A DNA stretch of 64,000 nucleotides, taken from Phymatolithon calcareum. Its lineage: Eukaryota; Rhodophyta; Florideophyceae; Hapalidiales. Under the pieces are notes generated by a model. The model did not search any database and was not told the DNA's origin. It saw nothing but the letters and a program-made list of their open reading frames with translations. A program made the translations under genes and the position numbers. Where the stretch lies: contig OZ345371.1 in assembly GCA_977006965.1 (NCBI GenBank), forward strand, positions 930,001-994,000, given 5' to 3'. The number at the start of each line of letters is the position of its first letter. Position 1 is the stretch's first letter. Of the stretch, positions 51,190 through 63,189 are shown piece by piece.

Positions 51190-51900
51190 GAAGAAGCCGG
51201 AGACAACTCAAATGTTATTCTCGAGACGGATGTGTGAAATACAAGCCCGCGTTTTGCTCCGAGGAAACCGGGACCGGAAAAACACCGCGCTATACATCGC
51301 ACTGTTATCCTCAAAGAATCATCCATGCACAATTTTGGGACTCGACCTGAGGTCAGTTGACTTCAAACATGCTTATCTGCAATCTGCTGCTGGTTTGCAG
51401 CGCAAGATTTTCTTTGTTCCAAAATAAATGAATCAAAGCGGAGAAAAACTCATCCAGGTTGTGAAACTGCTGTACGGACGCACCGAAAGTGCTGACTACT
51501 GTTGCGAAACGTTTTCAAATTTTCATCTACACAACTGGCAAATGACAAATCACCAGCGATTTTGAACTCTTCTTTCCCAGAGAGATGGACGAGCTCGTCG
51601 CGCTCTCCGGTACGTATGTTGACGATGTACTGCAAGCAGACAGCAAAGTGGAAAAACATTTTCTTCAGACATCATTCGAGGAGAAGTTCGACATTACCAC
51701 TTCGGACATGGAGAAATTTTTCTTCACGGGACTACCTTCTGACTCATCGAACGACCAATCTTCGGCGAATTTCTCACATGGACTACATCAAAGGCCTACG
51801 AACCCTTCGTCACGACGTTTCATGGGAGAGCTACAAATCTTTACAAGAAAAAATCATGTGGGTTGCGCACACCAGACACGACATACCTTGCGCTGCATCG
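51190..51900 (+). pseudogene. copia-3 reverse transcriptase
   Basis: The plus strand encodes 'ALLSSKNHPCTILGLDLRSV', 'DFKHAYLQSAAGLQRKIFFV', a stop, 'EKLIQVVKLLYGRTES' and 'LSGTYVDDVLQADSKVEKHF'. The first Asp (DFKHAYLQS) and the YVDD motif are both present. This is the copia RT of the same lineage as the element at 59350-62390 ('GTHVADSLGIG'). Frames shift at least three times. Confidence 0.75.
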
Positions 51901-52103
51901 CGTGTTCTTTCCGGAACATTGCAGTTATAGGTCTTTCGAGTGAATTCATAAGACGCTGACTCACCATGAAGAGCCCGCAGTGCGGCTTCCCGCAGACAAT
52001 ATTTTAGTGACTGGGAACTTTTAATTTTTTTAAATTTCCACAGTAATATCAACATACGAGCAAGGCTTCCGCAAGTGCTACTTTCTCTAGGGCGGCTCTA
52101 ATT

Positions 52104-52690
52104 TTATTTCCAGTATTCTATTTGAGCCCCTAGAATGTTCTCTAGTGTTTTCATAACTCTTGCTAACAGTTTCGAAGCATCGCTCATTCTTTCAGTGCAG
52201 GTCTCCTTCATTCTGCATACTCTCGATAATGTCTTTGTTGAAGAACAAAACCTTATCTGGTGGTTTCTCGGTCGCCATTCTATCTTTTCCCATAAGTTCA
52301 TAGACTACCAAGTTTCGATCCAGGGTCTCCATGTGCTGTCTAACTTTGTTTCCGAATCTTTCCGCCATCAATATTGCAGACACGTGCAGAAATCTTCGAA
52401 AGGCGCATTGAACTGCGAGGTGCCTCGTTTTCAGTTTTGAAAATTTAAGGATTGCTCTGAGTTCTCTTGCCTTGTTGTACAGATTTTCCTCTTTCTCTAC
52501 GATTCAAGGCTGTCTCTTTTTTTCCAGCAATGGTGATCGAAGCATTTCAGCAGACTGCTTCTTTACTATGTGCATACTCGCTTCATCAAACGGTTCTCTG
52601 GTTTTCATATCTGCGATGTCAATACTTGTGTCTTCAATCTCTTAGTTTTTCTCTCTGGCAGTAGGAAAAAACGTTTTCTGTGCCGGTTTA
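52104..52690 (-). pseudogene. LINE-A C-terminus and 3' UTR
   Basis: The minus strand encodes 'MKTREPFDEASMHIVKKQS', 'NKARELRAILKFSKLK', 'MAERFGNKVRQHMETLDRN' and 'ATEKPPDKVLFFNKDIIES', ending 'NEGDLH' and a stop. This is co-linear with 18859-19613 of the full-length copy. The 3' UTR element GAGCCGCCCTAG follows near 52090-52100. Since this copy has no MITE it is the in-window reference for the uninterrupted C-terminal sequence. The upper end is truncated near 52690. Confidence 0.85.
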
Positions 52691-52869
52691 CTCCTAAATT
52701 CTGTATTACATATTGAAGAAAATGAAGTCAAAAAGAATTAATTACTCTATTGTTATTGAGAAAATTCTCTAACTAGCCAGAAAAGCTGGGAAAACTCACT
52801 AAATGGAAACGCATCCAAACCTACTACTCACTCTTAGGAAAACGTACTATTATACATACCCTATCCAAA

Positions 52870-53660
52870 CGTGCTAACCAATTGTTTCTCATAGCAATCT
52901 GACTCTTCGTCGCAAGTAACATCTTCCTCATCGCAGCCGGTACGGAGCAGCTTTGTCAATGTGTTTTCTAGTTCGCTTCGAAAAGGTTGCCGATGTTAGT
53001 CCTAGCGCATGCCTAGTGTCCTGTATGTCCGCACTAGGAGCAGTGACGGTTCCTCACATTGGAAAGCAAAGAGGGCTTCCTGAGCTTGCAGCTCAACCTA
53101 TCCACATAGTCAAACTATAACAAATCATGCTTTACTGGTTGGCCACTAGTGACTGCACTACGCGTGATGCTTCGCTCGTGTTTCTTGGCCAACGCTCTCA
53201 ACATCCATTGTCCAACAAGTCGAATACGAGCTAATGGTTCTCCGAAGATTCACTGTGCGAGTAACATAGATCTCACAGTCAATATCTCCATTTCGATACG
53301 CAGACGTCGCATCCAAGTGCCTTTTGTGCCAGCCAATCGACATCGAAAGAATCATAAAAAATCGTACAAAACCGAACTCAACCACCGGGGTGTATAAAGT
53401 ATCGAAATCGCCCCCTTTGACTTGTAAGTGACTGCCAGCCACAAGGCGCGAATGGTTGAACATCTATATTGCGCGTACCTTATGAAACGAGTCAGTTTGC
53501 AGAAGTCCCTTCTTTTGATTTTTTGATATTCTTTTTTTCACCACCTCACATGTCGCAGAGTCTTTCAAGCAATCGATATCTTCCTTGATTGCCTCATTCC
53601 AGATCTTTTGCTCTTCTGGAGTAGAGAACTAGAGAAGCTCAAGTACAGAAGGGTTGTTAC
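52870..53660 (-). pseudogene. copia-2 reverse transcriptase
   Basis: 53158-53463 encodes 'RLVAGSHLQVKGGDFDTLYT', 'PVVEFGFVRFFMILSMSIGW' and 'HLDATSAYRNGDIDCEIYV', matching the copia RT block KARLVAxGxxQxxGxDFxxTxSPVVxxxxxRxxLxxAxxxGWxxxQLDVxxAFLNGxL. The upstream segment (53470-53650) fits the 'WxxAIxxEIxxLxxNxTWxLV' start. Downstream the palm is too decayed to locate YVDD with confidence. Confidence 0.75.
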
Positions 53661-54059
53661 TTGCGGTTATAGGAATATTAATAACCCTGTTCGCCATGTA
53701 AAGGCCTTTTCGGTTCGCAGAACTACATACGCGTCCACATACCGGACGGGAAAGTTGCATGCTCTTATTTATATTCCTAGGTTTCTGGAGATACTTACAG
53801 ATAACTCATTGTCGTCGCTGCTTTTAGTATCCGAATCCCAGTTACTCTCATCAATGGAATGATGGATAAGCACGAGCATCCATCGTATAAGCCTTGCTTT
53901 CGGGATACTTATTTAGAACAAAAGCGAGATAACTGAAACCTCGAATATGATTAAGCTGGGCTTCTTGCCAGTTAGATTCTGGTAAGGCGAACATTTTTGC
54001 GCCTTATTGTACTGTTTGTTTTTGACATAGCCTACGTGATCAACCGCGTCCTCCTAATA

Positions 54060-55080
54060 TCTTGGCGAGAGTAACGCTTCTTCGAGAGAAGTTCGTACGG
54101 GATCCTTTAAAGTCTAATTTTCGCGTTTTCCAAATGTATTATGATCTGCGGTTTCCAGAGTCGGAGTAGTAAGGTCAAGGTCAAAAAATGTTACCGAAAC
54201 CGGAAAATGCTCTCCTCTTCCATCGGTGTATGGCGCTGTACATCATTCTTTAAATGCACTGCCACAGAGCTCGACCTGCACCCCACATAATATAGTTTTG
54301 CATCATCATCCTTATTTTCAAGGCATGTAACGTTCATGTATTGCGTGAACTAGTCAACGAAAGTAAATAATTACTTTGACTAGTATGCACTGAGAGGAAG
54401 AGGGCCGCTGATATCATAATTTTCCATATCGCCTGCTTCCTCACCTTCTTCGAATGAAGATTTGAAAGGTGGCTTATGAGCCTTACATAGATCACAAGAA
54501 TTATATCTCTTCAGATTATTCACAAGTGCTTTTGGGAATTCCATTGACTTTTATGATTGCTTGACCATTCTCGAGAGGGAATGTAAGTATCTCTGGAGCC
54601 AGAGCTCAAAACATGTCTTTCTTGAAGTGTTTTCTCGGGATCTCAGGAAACACTGCTCGCTATTTTAGAAATATTATGGTCTTTTCTGAAGAAACATAGC
54701 CCATTCTTCAGTCACGACACACGGCCTTAACCAAATTCTCATTGACACCGAATTTCGTAGCGTCGAGGATTGCGCTTCCTGGGCCGTTAAAAAAACACTT
54801 AGAGATGCATCGTGCAAATTTCCAACCGACACTAAAGTGCTGTTACGTTCTTGAACATTCACAGCATAACTCACCAGTAAATCTCCAATATCCAATGTGG
54901 ATGATCCTAAACGTCAAGAACAATGATCACAGGCGGAAATCTGTACTGTTTCAATTGAAATTCTCTTGTATGATCCAGGAAAGGCTTCACTTATCTTCTT
55001 AAGCATATTGATACTAGCACCACTGTCTAGACAGGAAGGACCTTTTTTGGCTTTTCCGCAGCTTTTGCTGCATAACCGCA
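54060..55080 (-). pseudogene. copia-2 protease and integrase
   Basis: 'GPSCLDSGASINMLKKISEA' (55035-54985) is the protease active site. 'LLVSYAVNVQERNSTLVSVG' and 'NLHDASLSVF' is the GAG-pre-integrase pattern. 'YNSCDLCKAHKPPFKSSF' is the zinc CxxC. 'MENYDISGPLPLSAY' near 54400 supplies the first catalytic Asp, followed by 'LFTFVD*FTQYMNV'. Later catalytic residues are not visible. Stops are present in every block. Confidence 0.65.
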
Positions 55081-55159
55081 GAATTTTAGGCTTTCGGAGC
55101 GCGTTTTCATGCGTCCCTCATTCATCTCTGAAGATAGAGCCTTGAGAGATTTCTTTGCC

Positions 55160-56000
55160 TTTTAGTTGTTGCATCGAGCATTCCGAAAGCATTCGGGAGC
55201 CGTTTGCAATTCCAATCTACAAACATCATTAGTGCAAGTCTGCTGTCATGAGGACGTAGCATTGGAATTGTGCCTGTTGTATCATTTCGTACTACCATCC
55301 TTGTTTTCCTTTTTCGTTTCGATCGCCAATATCATTTTTTTCTTTAGAGATTCCGATTCTTGAATAACGTGGGCGCTAACAATGTCTTGTATAACGTAAT
55401 GCGAGTATGCCTTGCGAAGCGCAGCTGAAGTTCCTTCCAACGTAGAGTCCTTTCCCATACGTGACTTGGCCGAAATTGGTTTGTGCCATGTCCTTTGCCC
55501 GTCGAAGCCAACTGAGAGAAAACCGTATTGAATTCTTCGATATAGATGCTCATTGGTGTGCTCTTGTTTTGACCTTTGGAAAACTAACCACACCGTTCTT
55601 CGCCTTCTTTGACGCGTATCTTATCACCTTGAACGGATGGTGAAGCGCAGATAGGCATACGTAAAAATGATCATCATCAATCGTACGTACAATGATCAAA
55701 CAAGCTTTTTTCCTTGCTGTAATTCCCTTGGCCAACATTTTCCACAAGCATTGCCCCTTGAGCGTCTGCTCAACATTGAAGTCTCCCTTAAGAGGCCCCT
55801 TGACTTCTTAATATTAACCCTTATATCGACTTTCGATGGAGTTTCGGCAGTCACGGATTCAAACTTCGATGAAGCCTCTTCTTCATTAGCTTTTTCAAAT
55901 TCAGATTCAACCAGTTGACTCTTTTTGTCTAGTCCCATGACCTGATGAGATCTCTTACTTCGGGTCCAGCACCGCAATTATGCGTCTTCGCTTGGTTGCC
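55160..56000 (-). pseudogene. copia-2 gag
   Basis: Successive pieces encode 'MGLDKKSQLVESEFEKANEE', 'DIRVNIKKSRGLLRETSML', 'LSALHHPFKVIRYASKKAKN' and 'KTRAHQ', then 'SIYIEEFNTVFSQLASTG'. The last two blocks match the copia gag consensus (KxxxVWxxLxxxY ... xxFxxxFNxLxxQLxxTG). Frame changes separate each block. A degenerate Cys/His region follows near 55170-55260. Confidence 0.65.
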
Positions 56001-59000
56001 TCCTTCTGCTTTCCGATATTTCTGGGGAACGCTATTTACAGAATCAGGAGAACTCCTTCTCTGAACTGTTGGGTTTGAAACGCACAAGTTGGTACACTGG
56101 CTGTGGTCGCGTTGTTCCCTGGCAAAAAGCCGAGGGCGCCGTGAAGCGGCGACCTTTATAGAAAAAGAATTGGATCAAAGGATGACTTGGCAGGATGAGA
56201 AATGGGTCAATGAAAGAATCTGCAAGCCACGAAGCGGCTTGATTTACAGTGTCAGCACCTGTAAGCAGAACGATGTAAGCAGCTGAAAGCAGTGGTTCTA
56301 GAGTTTGTCCTTGGTGTTCCTTCATGGTGTAAGTACGCATCGAAATCTACGGTACTGCAATCACTGTAATGCTATCTGTAAGGCTTTGCTGTAAATGCAA
56401 GCCGAAATGAAAATTTGAAGGGAGCCAGTTTTATAGGAAATGAAGAGTATGATAGTGGCGTTGGACGCCACACTAAGTGAAAAGTGTGGTGCACTCTAAT
56501 ATTGCGTTCCTGCTTCTATTAAAACAGTATGCACGCACTTTGCACCTTTTCGGAAGGAGTGTAGAATTTCACCTTGTCTAACCGCATCAAACAGGCGCAA
56601 GACAGAATGCAGTCTTACATCCCTTCTTGCGATTTCTCCGCTATCGGGGATCGTAATTCCTTCCCGGATTCAGCGAATATTCTTTCCGGATGTTGAACGA
56701 AAAAATTCCTTGATCGAACGCTGTGTCTCTATATCTTCCCAGGCAGAGGCCCGAGCACATGACGAAAAATACGTGCAGCAGCGCTCTTGAAAACTAATAG
56801 CAACTTCGACGGAAACTGAAGACTTTCGACTCTTTTCGATCAGTTGCATATGATAAGCCGACTAGGCGCTTTCCGCAGCATGATAATTGCTTCTTCTTTT
56901 CCACAAAGTCAGATTCATCTGCTACGGTACAACCCCTCTCGCGCATAGAAGCGCCGATGAGTGGAAGAAAGCTCTTCTGTCATTACCAAGCGATCGACTA
57001 CAATGTATGATATGTAAGGGATTGCTCTCTGCCAGAGTCCATTAGTCGAAATACTTAAAGCAGCTTTCAAAGAGTTGCAAAACTCAAGTGAGCTTTGCGA
57101 CACATGTGTTCAGCATAAGAGCTCTATGAAAACAATGTGGGAGGTGAATTCCACTATTGTGCCGCAGAAATTAGTCGAGCATCATAAGTTAGAAGCTAAA
57201 AAAGAGTTTTGGAACTACTGCGCATTCACGAAAGAATCAATAATGATTCATCTACACGCATTTGAAGCCTTCCTGTCATAGAAATCCTGCTGGTATTGAG
57301 CTGCAACCAGGCTCTGACCAAAATCGGGAAAATATTTTCTGAGCTCATATGATGAAAACAGTGCAGTACCAGCTACTTATGAGCTCTCACCATTGCTGAC
57401 GGTCTCTATTCCCTTTTGGCCTTCGTTCTGACTATCCCTTGTTCAGATTTCCTCATCCTTGACATATTTTGTCATTCGGATTTTAGCCGGCATTGCCTTC
57501 CCCAGCCTCTTCGCTACTCCTATCAGCCTTCAGAACGCTGTTTTTGGAAGTTTCAGACAGCCGGAAGGCTTGTCGCCAAAGTTTCGTAATGACATACGAA
57601 ATTTTTCCCCATTTTCCTAGCTAAACAGAACTTTGAGAAAGTATTCTTGTGCTTCTCCACAGCTGGCTTTAGACTCAAATCGAACGACTCCATCGATGAG
57701 CATCGCGACAACTCTTTAAACACGAAGTCAACGAATTACATTAAACTCGCATCTTGTACAACAATAAGGGAAGCCTTTTCAACGGATTTGATTCTTAATG
57801 GAAGCCAATCATAACTGGGAAGGTCACTTGTAGCCGTTCTACCAAGCAATAATCCTTAGAGACGAGAGGATCAGTCATCCAGTAGCTACAGAAAACAAAC
57901 TAGAGTCAACGTGGGGAATCAGAAGCAGCGATCAGTATGTGGACAAAGGATTCCTTGTCTTTCAGTCAAACAAGAACATGAAACGATACTTCCTTCAGTG
58001 AAAAGACTTCGAACACCGATGAATCTCTCCGTACCGAAAAGCGCGCGAAGCCTGTACAGAACATTCCACTGCCAGTCTTTTTCGGTAGCCCAACAATAGT
58101 TACAATCTATTGCATTCTGGAGAGGGCAGTAGGAGCAACAAATACAACTCCAGTGCTATTGCCACGGTGGACGGGGCATAATGCGCTGGCTCGACATGTA
58201 GAGAGATCTGACAGAATATACACCGAGGCGCTCACGAAGTCCCAAAAGGAGGTCATGAAACGTTCCGCAAGACCGGCCGCCGTCCTTTCCGAAATTTCGC
58301 TCCGAGTCTGCAGCGCGCGGAGGGTTGTCAGCCAAAGAGCAAATAAGGGGACATGTTTCTCCTTGGGTGAGGTCGTCACAGGCTTCCATCTCAGCAGCGT
58401 GTACAAAACTCTTCATAGAGTTTCCACAGTAATAAATGGCACATTAAAAAACTGCTCTCATGAATTTAATGAGCTGAAAATAGGAAGCCCGCGTAAACCC
58501 GTGGGAATCGCGGTGCCAAGCGCGAATTTTCATGACATACGTTGTCTTTCTGGGCAGTAGTGTTTCCAGGGAAACGCAATTGGCCGATTCCAAGCACGCG
58601 CTTGCTTTCATATTTATTCCCAGTACAGTTAAGAGATGACTGGAAACTAAAATATTTCTTCTTCTTGTCTAAGTGTCCGGAATGACCGTCTTGATTGCAT
58701 GCCAGCCCATGTTTCCATTCCTAAAGCTCGGAAGCATGCTTGACAAGGGAAAACACAACTGCTCTGAACAGTGACGAAAGAGGCTTGCTCTACACGCATT
58801 CCAAACGGAGAGGCATGATGGAAGCAAGCCATTATGCACAGACTTTCCCCCCTCACAAGTTTCTGACGAACAGCCGTCTTTTGCCCTCTGATCTTTTTTT
58901 CTGCACCGAGGTTTTCAGAAAAGAGATTTGGTGCCTCTCGTTCATTCTTGACAGGATTTGAAGAGGCAGAGAAGAAAATTTGGATGTGATGTTCTCAAGA

Positions 59001-59349
59001 GGATGAATGGAAGAGGTGATATTGGTTGAGTGCGCAAATAGTGACCAAAACATATATTTATTGGAACTGTTCGTGAAGCGTAGACAAAATTGTACTGTTT
59101 ACGATTAATCGCGAACAGCAAACGTTTGTCTACTGTTCCTGTCTAAGCAATTCCTTTTAAATGAACAGCAGTGCATATTTTGTACTATTTTTCTCAAATT
59201 CATTGCTTTGAGAATAACGGCAGTACAATTTTGCCTATTATCAGTCAAAAACGATTTATTTTAGAAGAAAAGAAATAAATCACCAGCCTTTGGACGCAAA
59301 ATTGTACTTAGCCTCAAATTCGCGCTGTTTCCCTGGTTTAGGAGCTACT
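56001..59349. other. Unassigned 3.3 kb with paired hairpins
   Basis: No gene supported. Two overlapping hairpins are present: GTGGCGT/ACGCCAC (56456-56475) and CCACACT/AGTGTGG (56472-56497). An ORF at 58153-58560 (plus, 135 codons) and others show no motif I can name. Part of this stretch could be the missing 5' half of copia-4 or the LTR of copia-2. Confidence 0.4.
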
Positions 59350-60470
59350 GTAGAAAAGCGCCCTCGCGCACCAGCCTTCTACATCGTCGATAGAGGCACC
59401 CATTTCTCGCCGCGCATTTCTTCAGAGGTTGAAGTGTTGTTGACGCTTCGAATGCCTTTGTGACGTGCTGGGTTAACGTCTATGTTGAATTCCCAATATA
59501 CTTAGCCATGACCAAGGATCCGTCTTCAATAGCGAACTATTTACGACCTCTTGTGTTCAATTTGGAATTATTCCTAAATCTTCCGCTACGGAGTCACACA
59601 ACTCCCTCAGTCCCAGTGAATGATACCGCACTGTGCCGCATCTACAAAAACATTTAGGCAGAGTACCCAACACTACAAGATGACGTTCTTCTATCCCTCG
59701 GCCTTCACGCTTTAAGCAATCCGGCTGGACCCAATGCACTGATACCCACTCTACTGGTGTTCGGAACAATGCCCAAGTATCCACTTCGAAATGTTGAGCA
59801 CCTAGCACGTGATCAACGTGAATGAACGTTTTTCTGCACTTGAAGCCGCACGACGCGAGATGGAAAACAAAGTTTGCGACCAGCGCTAAAATCTTGCTCT
59901 CCGAATACGAACGAAGCCCATGGACGTCTTCAGCGTTCCTCCAGGTGCCGTGTACCGGTTTACCGTGTGAAACCTAAGTTTTGGAAAGGTCCAATACAGC
60001 CTATCTCAATCATATCAGTGAAACCGTACTTAAAGGAGATGGAAGCGAACAACTCTGGTTCTAGTGCAGGTGCTGGGCCATCTAGAAACCTCCATTCCTC
60101 GTTGAATTACCCAGACTCACCCACGCGCTCTGCAACGCTATCTGGTCGCGACCTTGAACTTCCAGTTTTGATATCTAGTCCAGATCGTTCCGCAAATTCA
60201 TCCCCGTCCATAGTTTCCGGCATGGTATTTTATGGCGAAAATGACACTCCTAGTGAGGACTCTATTCCAGATCTTGCTCTCCGCACTTTTCCAGATCCCG
60301 AACCCAACCAAAATTCCGCACAAACTTCCCATCGCCTCCCTACATTATACGAGACTTTTGAAAGCATCCGCCAAGCACTAAGCCGCGAGAATGAACTTGT
60401 ACCAACACCCACGAATAATTTGTACGCTGTCATCGTAACCAACCCCGATAAACCCCGTTTTCGCGAAGCC
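59350..60470 (+). pseudogene. copia-4 integrase end and linker
   Basis: 'APAFYIVDRGTHFSPRISS' (59370), 'CVQFGIIPKSSATESHNSLS' (59550-59610) and 'GPNALIPTLLVFGTMPKYPL' (59728-59790, mixed frames) follow the integrase core and C-terminal pattern of this copia lineage, in which the ESHNS segment holds the catalytic Glu. An open frame from 59874 encodes 'CRVPVYRVKPKFWKGPIQPI', the chromatin-binding-like tail region (VYRxxxKxWxGPxxI), then a long Ser/Pro-rich linker. Frameshifts occur before 59874. Confidence 0.7.
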
Positions 60471-61180
60471 AATAAAGCTGAAATCAGAGGCCTCCTCGAC
60501 AGAGGGACCTACGTTGTTGTCGATGAGCACGATGTTCCCTGGGTGCTACTGTTATCAAGGCTCACATATCAAGTTCGACAATGATTACCAGCCCATTCGT
60601 AATAGCCGACTTGTTATTCAAAGTCATCGCGATCCAGAGCAAGATTTAATTGTAAACGAGGCACCGACTATCTTTCGGCCTTCAGCCGGCCTTCTAGTCT
60701 CATTGAGCCTTGCGTATGACTTCATGCTCTGGCACGGATCTTTAAAAAAGGTTTCGTCCAGTCCGGTACGAGTCTTGACCGTGAGCTTTACTTGCGTCTT
60801 CCGAGACGTCCTCCGTTGCTGTCCCTCATCGACCACCCGAACCAAGGGTTACTCTAGGCGGTCAAGCCGCTTTACGGATTAGCCGCATCCCCGGGTACTG
60901 ATGGCAGACAAATCGAAACTATCACATCCGCGATCTAGACATGTCACAGTCCATTATGGACCGTTGCCTCTCTTCAAAAAAGAAAAGAGTGAATTGGGAG
61001 GTATGATCGGTACACATGTTGCTGATTCTCTTGGGATCGGAAAAGCCAAGGTTGCCCAAGAGGAAGACGTAAAGGCCTCCCGTTTCGATACGAACTCTCG
61101 CGAAGATACTCTACCGCTTTTCGACATCTCCTCCGAAGGAAACTTGGCCCAGCTCCACCAGACTACCAACGCCAAGTCTT
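60440..61180 (+). pseudogene. copia-4 reverse transcriptase
   Basis: 'RFREANKAEIRGLLDRGTYV' begins the RT, and in a shifted frame 'VIQSHRDPEQDLIVNEAPTI' and 'LLVSLSLAYDFMLW' continue the finger/palm region. The palm motif C appears as 'GTHVADSLGIG' in place of YVDD, so one catalytic Asp is lost. 60901-61182 ends the domain ('AQEEDVKASRFDTNSREDTL', 'GNLAQLHQTTNAK'). Confidence 0.75.
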
Positions 61181-61589
61181 AAAAGAAATTGTCACTTTAA
61201 AGCTTCTCTACTAGAGTGTAGCGTCCAACGTCGTACAAGTGTCATGCCACCGCTATCAAACCTGTTACATTTGTGATCCTTCTAAAACAACCCTTTTTCC
61301 CTCCATTACTGCAGTTTGGGAACTTCCCCAAAATGTGCCGTATTTAGCTCTTCGCAGCAGCTTCCATTTTCCCTTAGAATTCTAGACAATTAATATATTA
61401 GCAAAGAATTACAAGTATGATACTCAGTCAGTGGCGTTATGACTGTATTGATCATTCTACAAGTTTTCACATGTACGATGATCAGATAGGACTGCTCTGA
61501 AAGTTTCTCGAAACTTCCATTGATCAAATTATCATACTGCTAAGCGATCATACGTTCTCTCTCAATCTTTTATGATGCAATGTTAGACT

Positions 61590-62390
61590 CTATAACTGTC
61601 GCAACTTCTCGGCGCGGGCTTTCCGTCAGGACAACCGACCAAAGTCCGCCAACCTGTGCGATTCAAACCCCACACAAAGACTTTGCTCACAATTGACGGC
61701 AAACCGCGTGTATTGCTTCTTGCACGAGTCCGTTCATTTCATTTTTCAGCGCACAGCTGGCTCAAGTCTAACCAGACGCCGCCACTCCGAAGGATGAACG
61801 CCTGCTTAACTCATCCTTAGCACACCTGATCAAGCACACGCGAGGAATCTCCTTCGTCAAGCTAGACCTGGATACTCTAGAAGTCCGCAGGTATGGCGCT
61901 GACTCGTTTGGTAATATACCTCGCAGCTCGGAACGGTTATTGTCCTCGCCGATGGCAATTGCAATGCGTGCCCCAAACAATATGCGTCTTAGAAAAGTCG
62001 TAGAGTTACACGTTCCGGGCTAGATGCCGAAGTTCACTCCTTATCTCCATGCTTCGACTATGCGTACACTTTCCGTCAGGACGTGGCCCAAATGTTAGGT
62101 AAGAATATCTCTCTCTTTCTCTTCACGGATTCAATGTCGATAATCGATACTATCACTAGTTGTCTATTACTTCAGAAAAGAGCTTGCTTATCGACGCTGC
62201 CGCCCTTTTTCAAGCTCATGTAATAGGAAAAATCCAAAACATGGTCCGTGTCTCCAGTGAATACAACTTTGCAGATCTCTTGACGAAGAAGATGAACTGC
62301 CCTATACTCATTACCCTTCTCGACACTGCTACTCTTCGCCACCGTGTGAACAAATGGATAGTTCACAGAGATGATCTTGTTCTCTCAAGC
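61590..62390 (+). pseudogene. copia-4 RNase H
   Basis: 'FVKLDLDTLEVRRYGADSFG' (61855), 'LFLFTDSMSIIDTITS' (62115-62160, with the catalytic TDS) and 'SEKSLLIDAAALFQAHVIGK', 'MVRVSSEYNFADLLTKKMNC' (62170-62300) follow the copia RNase H order and its conserved end (ADxLTK). It would remove RNA from the RNA/DNA hybrid. Frames shift twice. Confidence 0.75.
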
Positions 62391-63169
62391 TCCGGTACTA
62401 CTCAGAATAACGATAGGACAGGACCTTCTGTCAATCGATGCTCACGTGAAGACCAACTTCGCTTACAATTTAGTTTGCGAGTGTCTAAGATACCTTTTAG
62501 AAATTTCTTTCCCTTGCTATTAATTGTTTCCCTTTATTGTTGTGCAGCCGAAGTTGACATGTGCTGATATATTACAGGCTCGTTTTTGCACCGGTGTCGT
62601 TCAAGATACGACGCCGGGAAAGTATATACTGGTCATTCTTCAGCCTTCCGTGTGTCTACTCTGGTAGAGGAATAAAGGCTAGACGAAAGTAACTGCATGC
62701 CAAGCAAGTCTTGTGCTTACGTGTATACTCTACTCCAAAACTCTCACTCGCACAACAGGCATCTCTTCGAGATTGAGAATTAGTATATGATTGAAATATC
62801 AGTTAAAATTTGGTATGTCAAGAAACATTGTTTTTCGAGGAAACTCGCTATATGAACCGAAAAAGTGGGGAAGTTCGTTCATTCAATCGACACCTCTTGC
62901 AAAAAGTACTGCTTATCCGTTAAGTTCTTTGCGACAGTCAAGTGTATTATCGACGACATGCTAGGGCATATTTGAATATTTATTTTGAGAACTTCCAAAT
63001 CCCCACCTTATAGTAACGGGACAGCGCTTGTGATATACTCTAAGCTAAAGTCGTCTGGCTATACAAACCGTTCTTGATTCGTAATTCTCTCAGAACAAGA
63101 TCTGATGTGTGTCTCTGGACATTCTAGGAGCTCAGAAAGAATACTAGACATAATAGAAGAGCCGTACTT
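62391..63169. other. Unassigned, possible copia-4 3' LTR
   Basis: No gene seen. A segment from about 62555 (TGACATGTGCTGATATAT) to 62758 (CTCACTCGCACAACA) begins TG, ends CA and lies just after the RNase H end, as an LTR would. No matching 5' LTR exists in the window, so this is a suggestion only. Confidence 0.35.
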
Positions 63170-63189
63170 TCTCCTGAGGAAGCCTTGCC

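Larger units (their letters stand above)
48650..51960 (+). mobile_element. Degraded copia-type element (copia-3), plus strand
   Basis: From left to right the plus strand shows a gag-like region, a protease, integrase and reverse transcriptase in copia order, with many frameshifts and stops. It belongs to a copia lineage whose protease region reads 'ALMETGAQKSLIRLAQSQAY' and ends 'PFLIGLDILD', clearly different from copia-1. No LTRs were recognised. It begins about 100 bp after the Mutator-like element and is followed by a LINE-A tail on the other strand. Confidence 0.7.
52870..56000 (-). mobile_element. Degraded copia-type element (copia-2), minus strand
   Basis: Reading from 56000 down, the minus strand shows gag, knuckle-like region, protease (DSGAS), integrase and reverse transcriptase in copia order, heavily broken. 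It is the UBN2/DSGA lineage, like copia-1, but clearly a different family. LTRs could not be identified. Two close hairpins at 56459-56500 lie just upstream. Confidence 0.7.
59350..62390 (+). mobile_element. Degraded copia-type element (copia-4), plus strand
   Basis: The plus strand shows the end of integrase, a linker, reverse transcriptase and RNase H in copia order. It is the same lineage as copia-3. The 5' part (gag, protease) is not recognised. About 400 bp of non-coding, TGATCA-rich DNA (61190-61590) separates RT from RNase H and may be an insertion. A possible 3' LTR follows RNase H. Confidence 0.75.
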
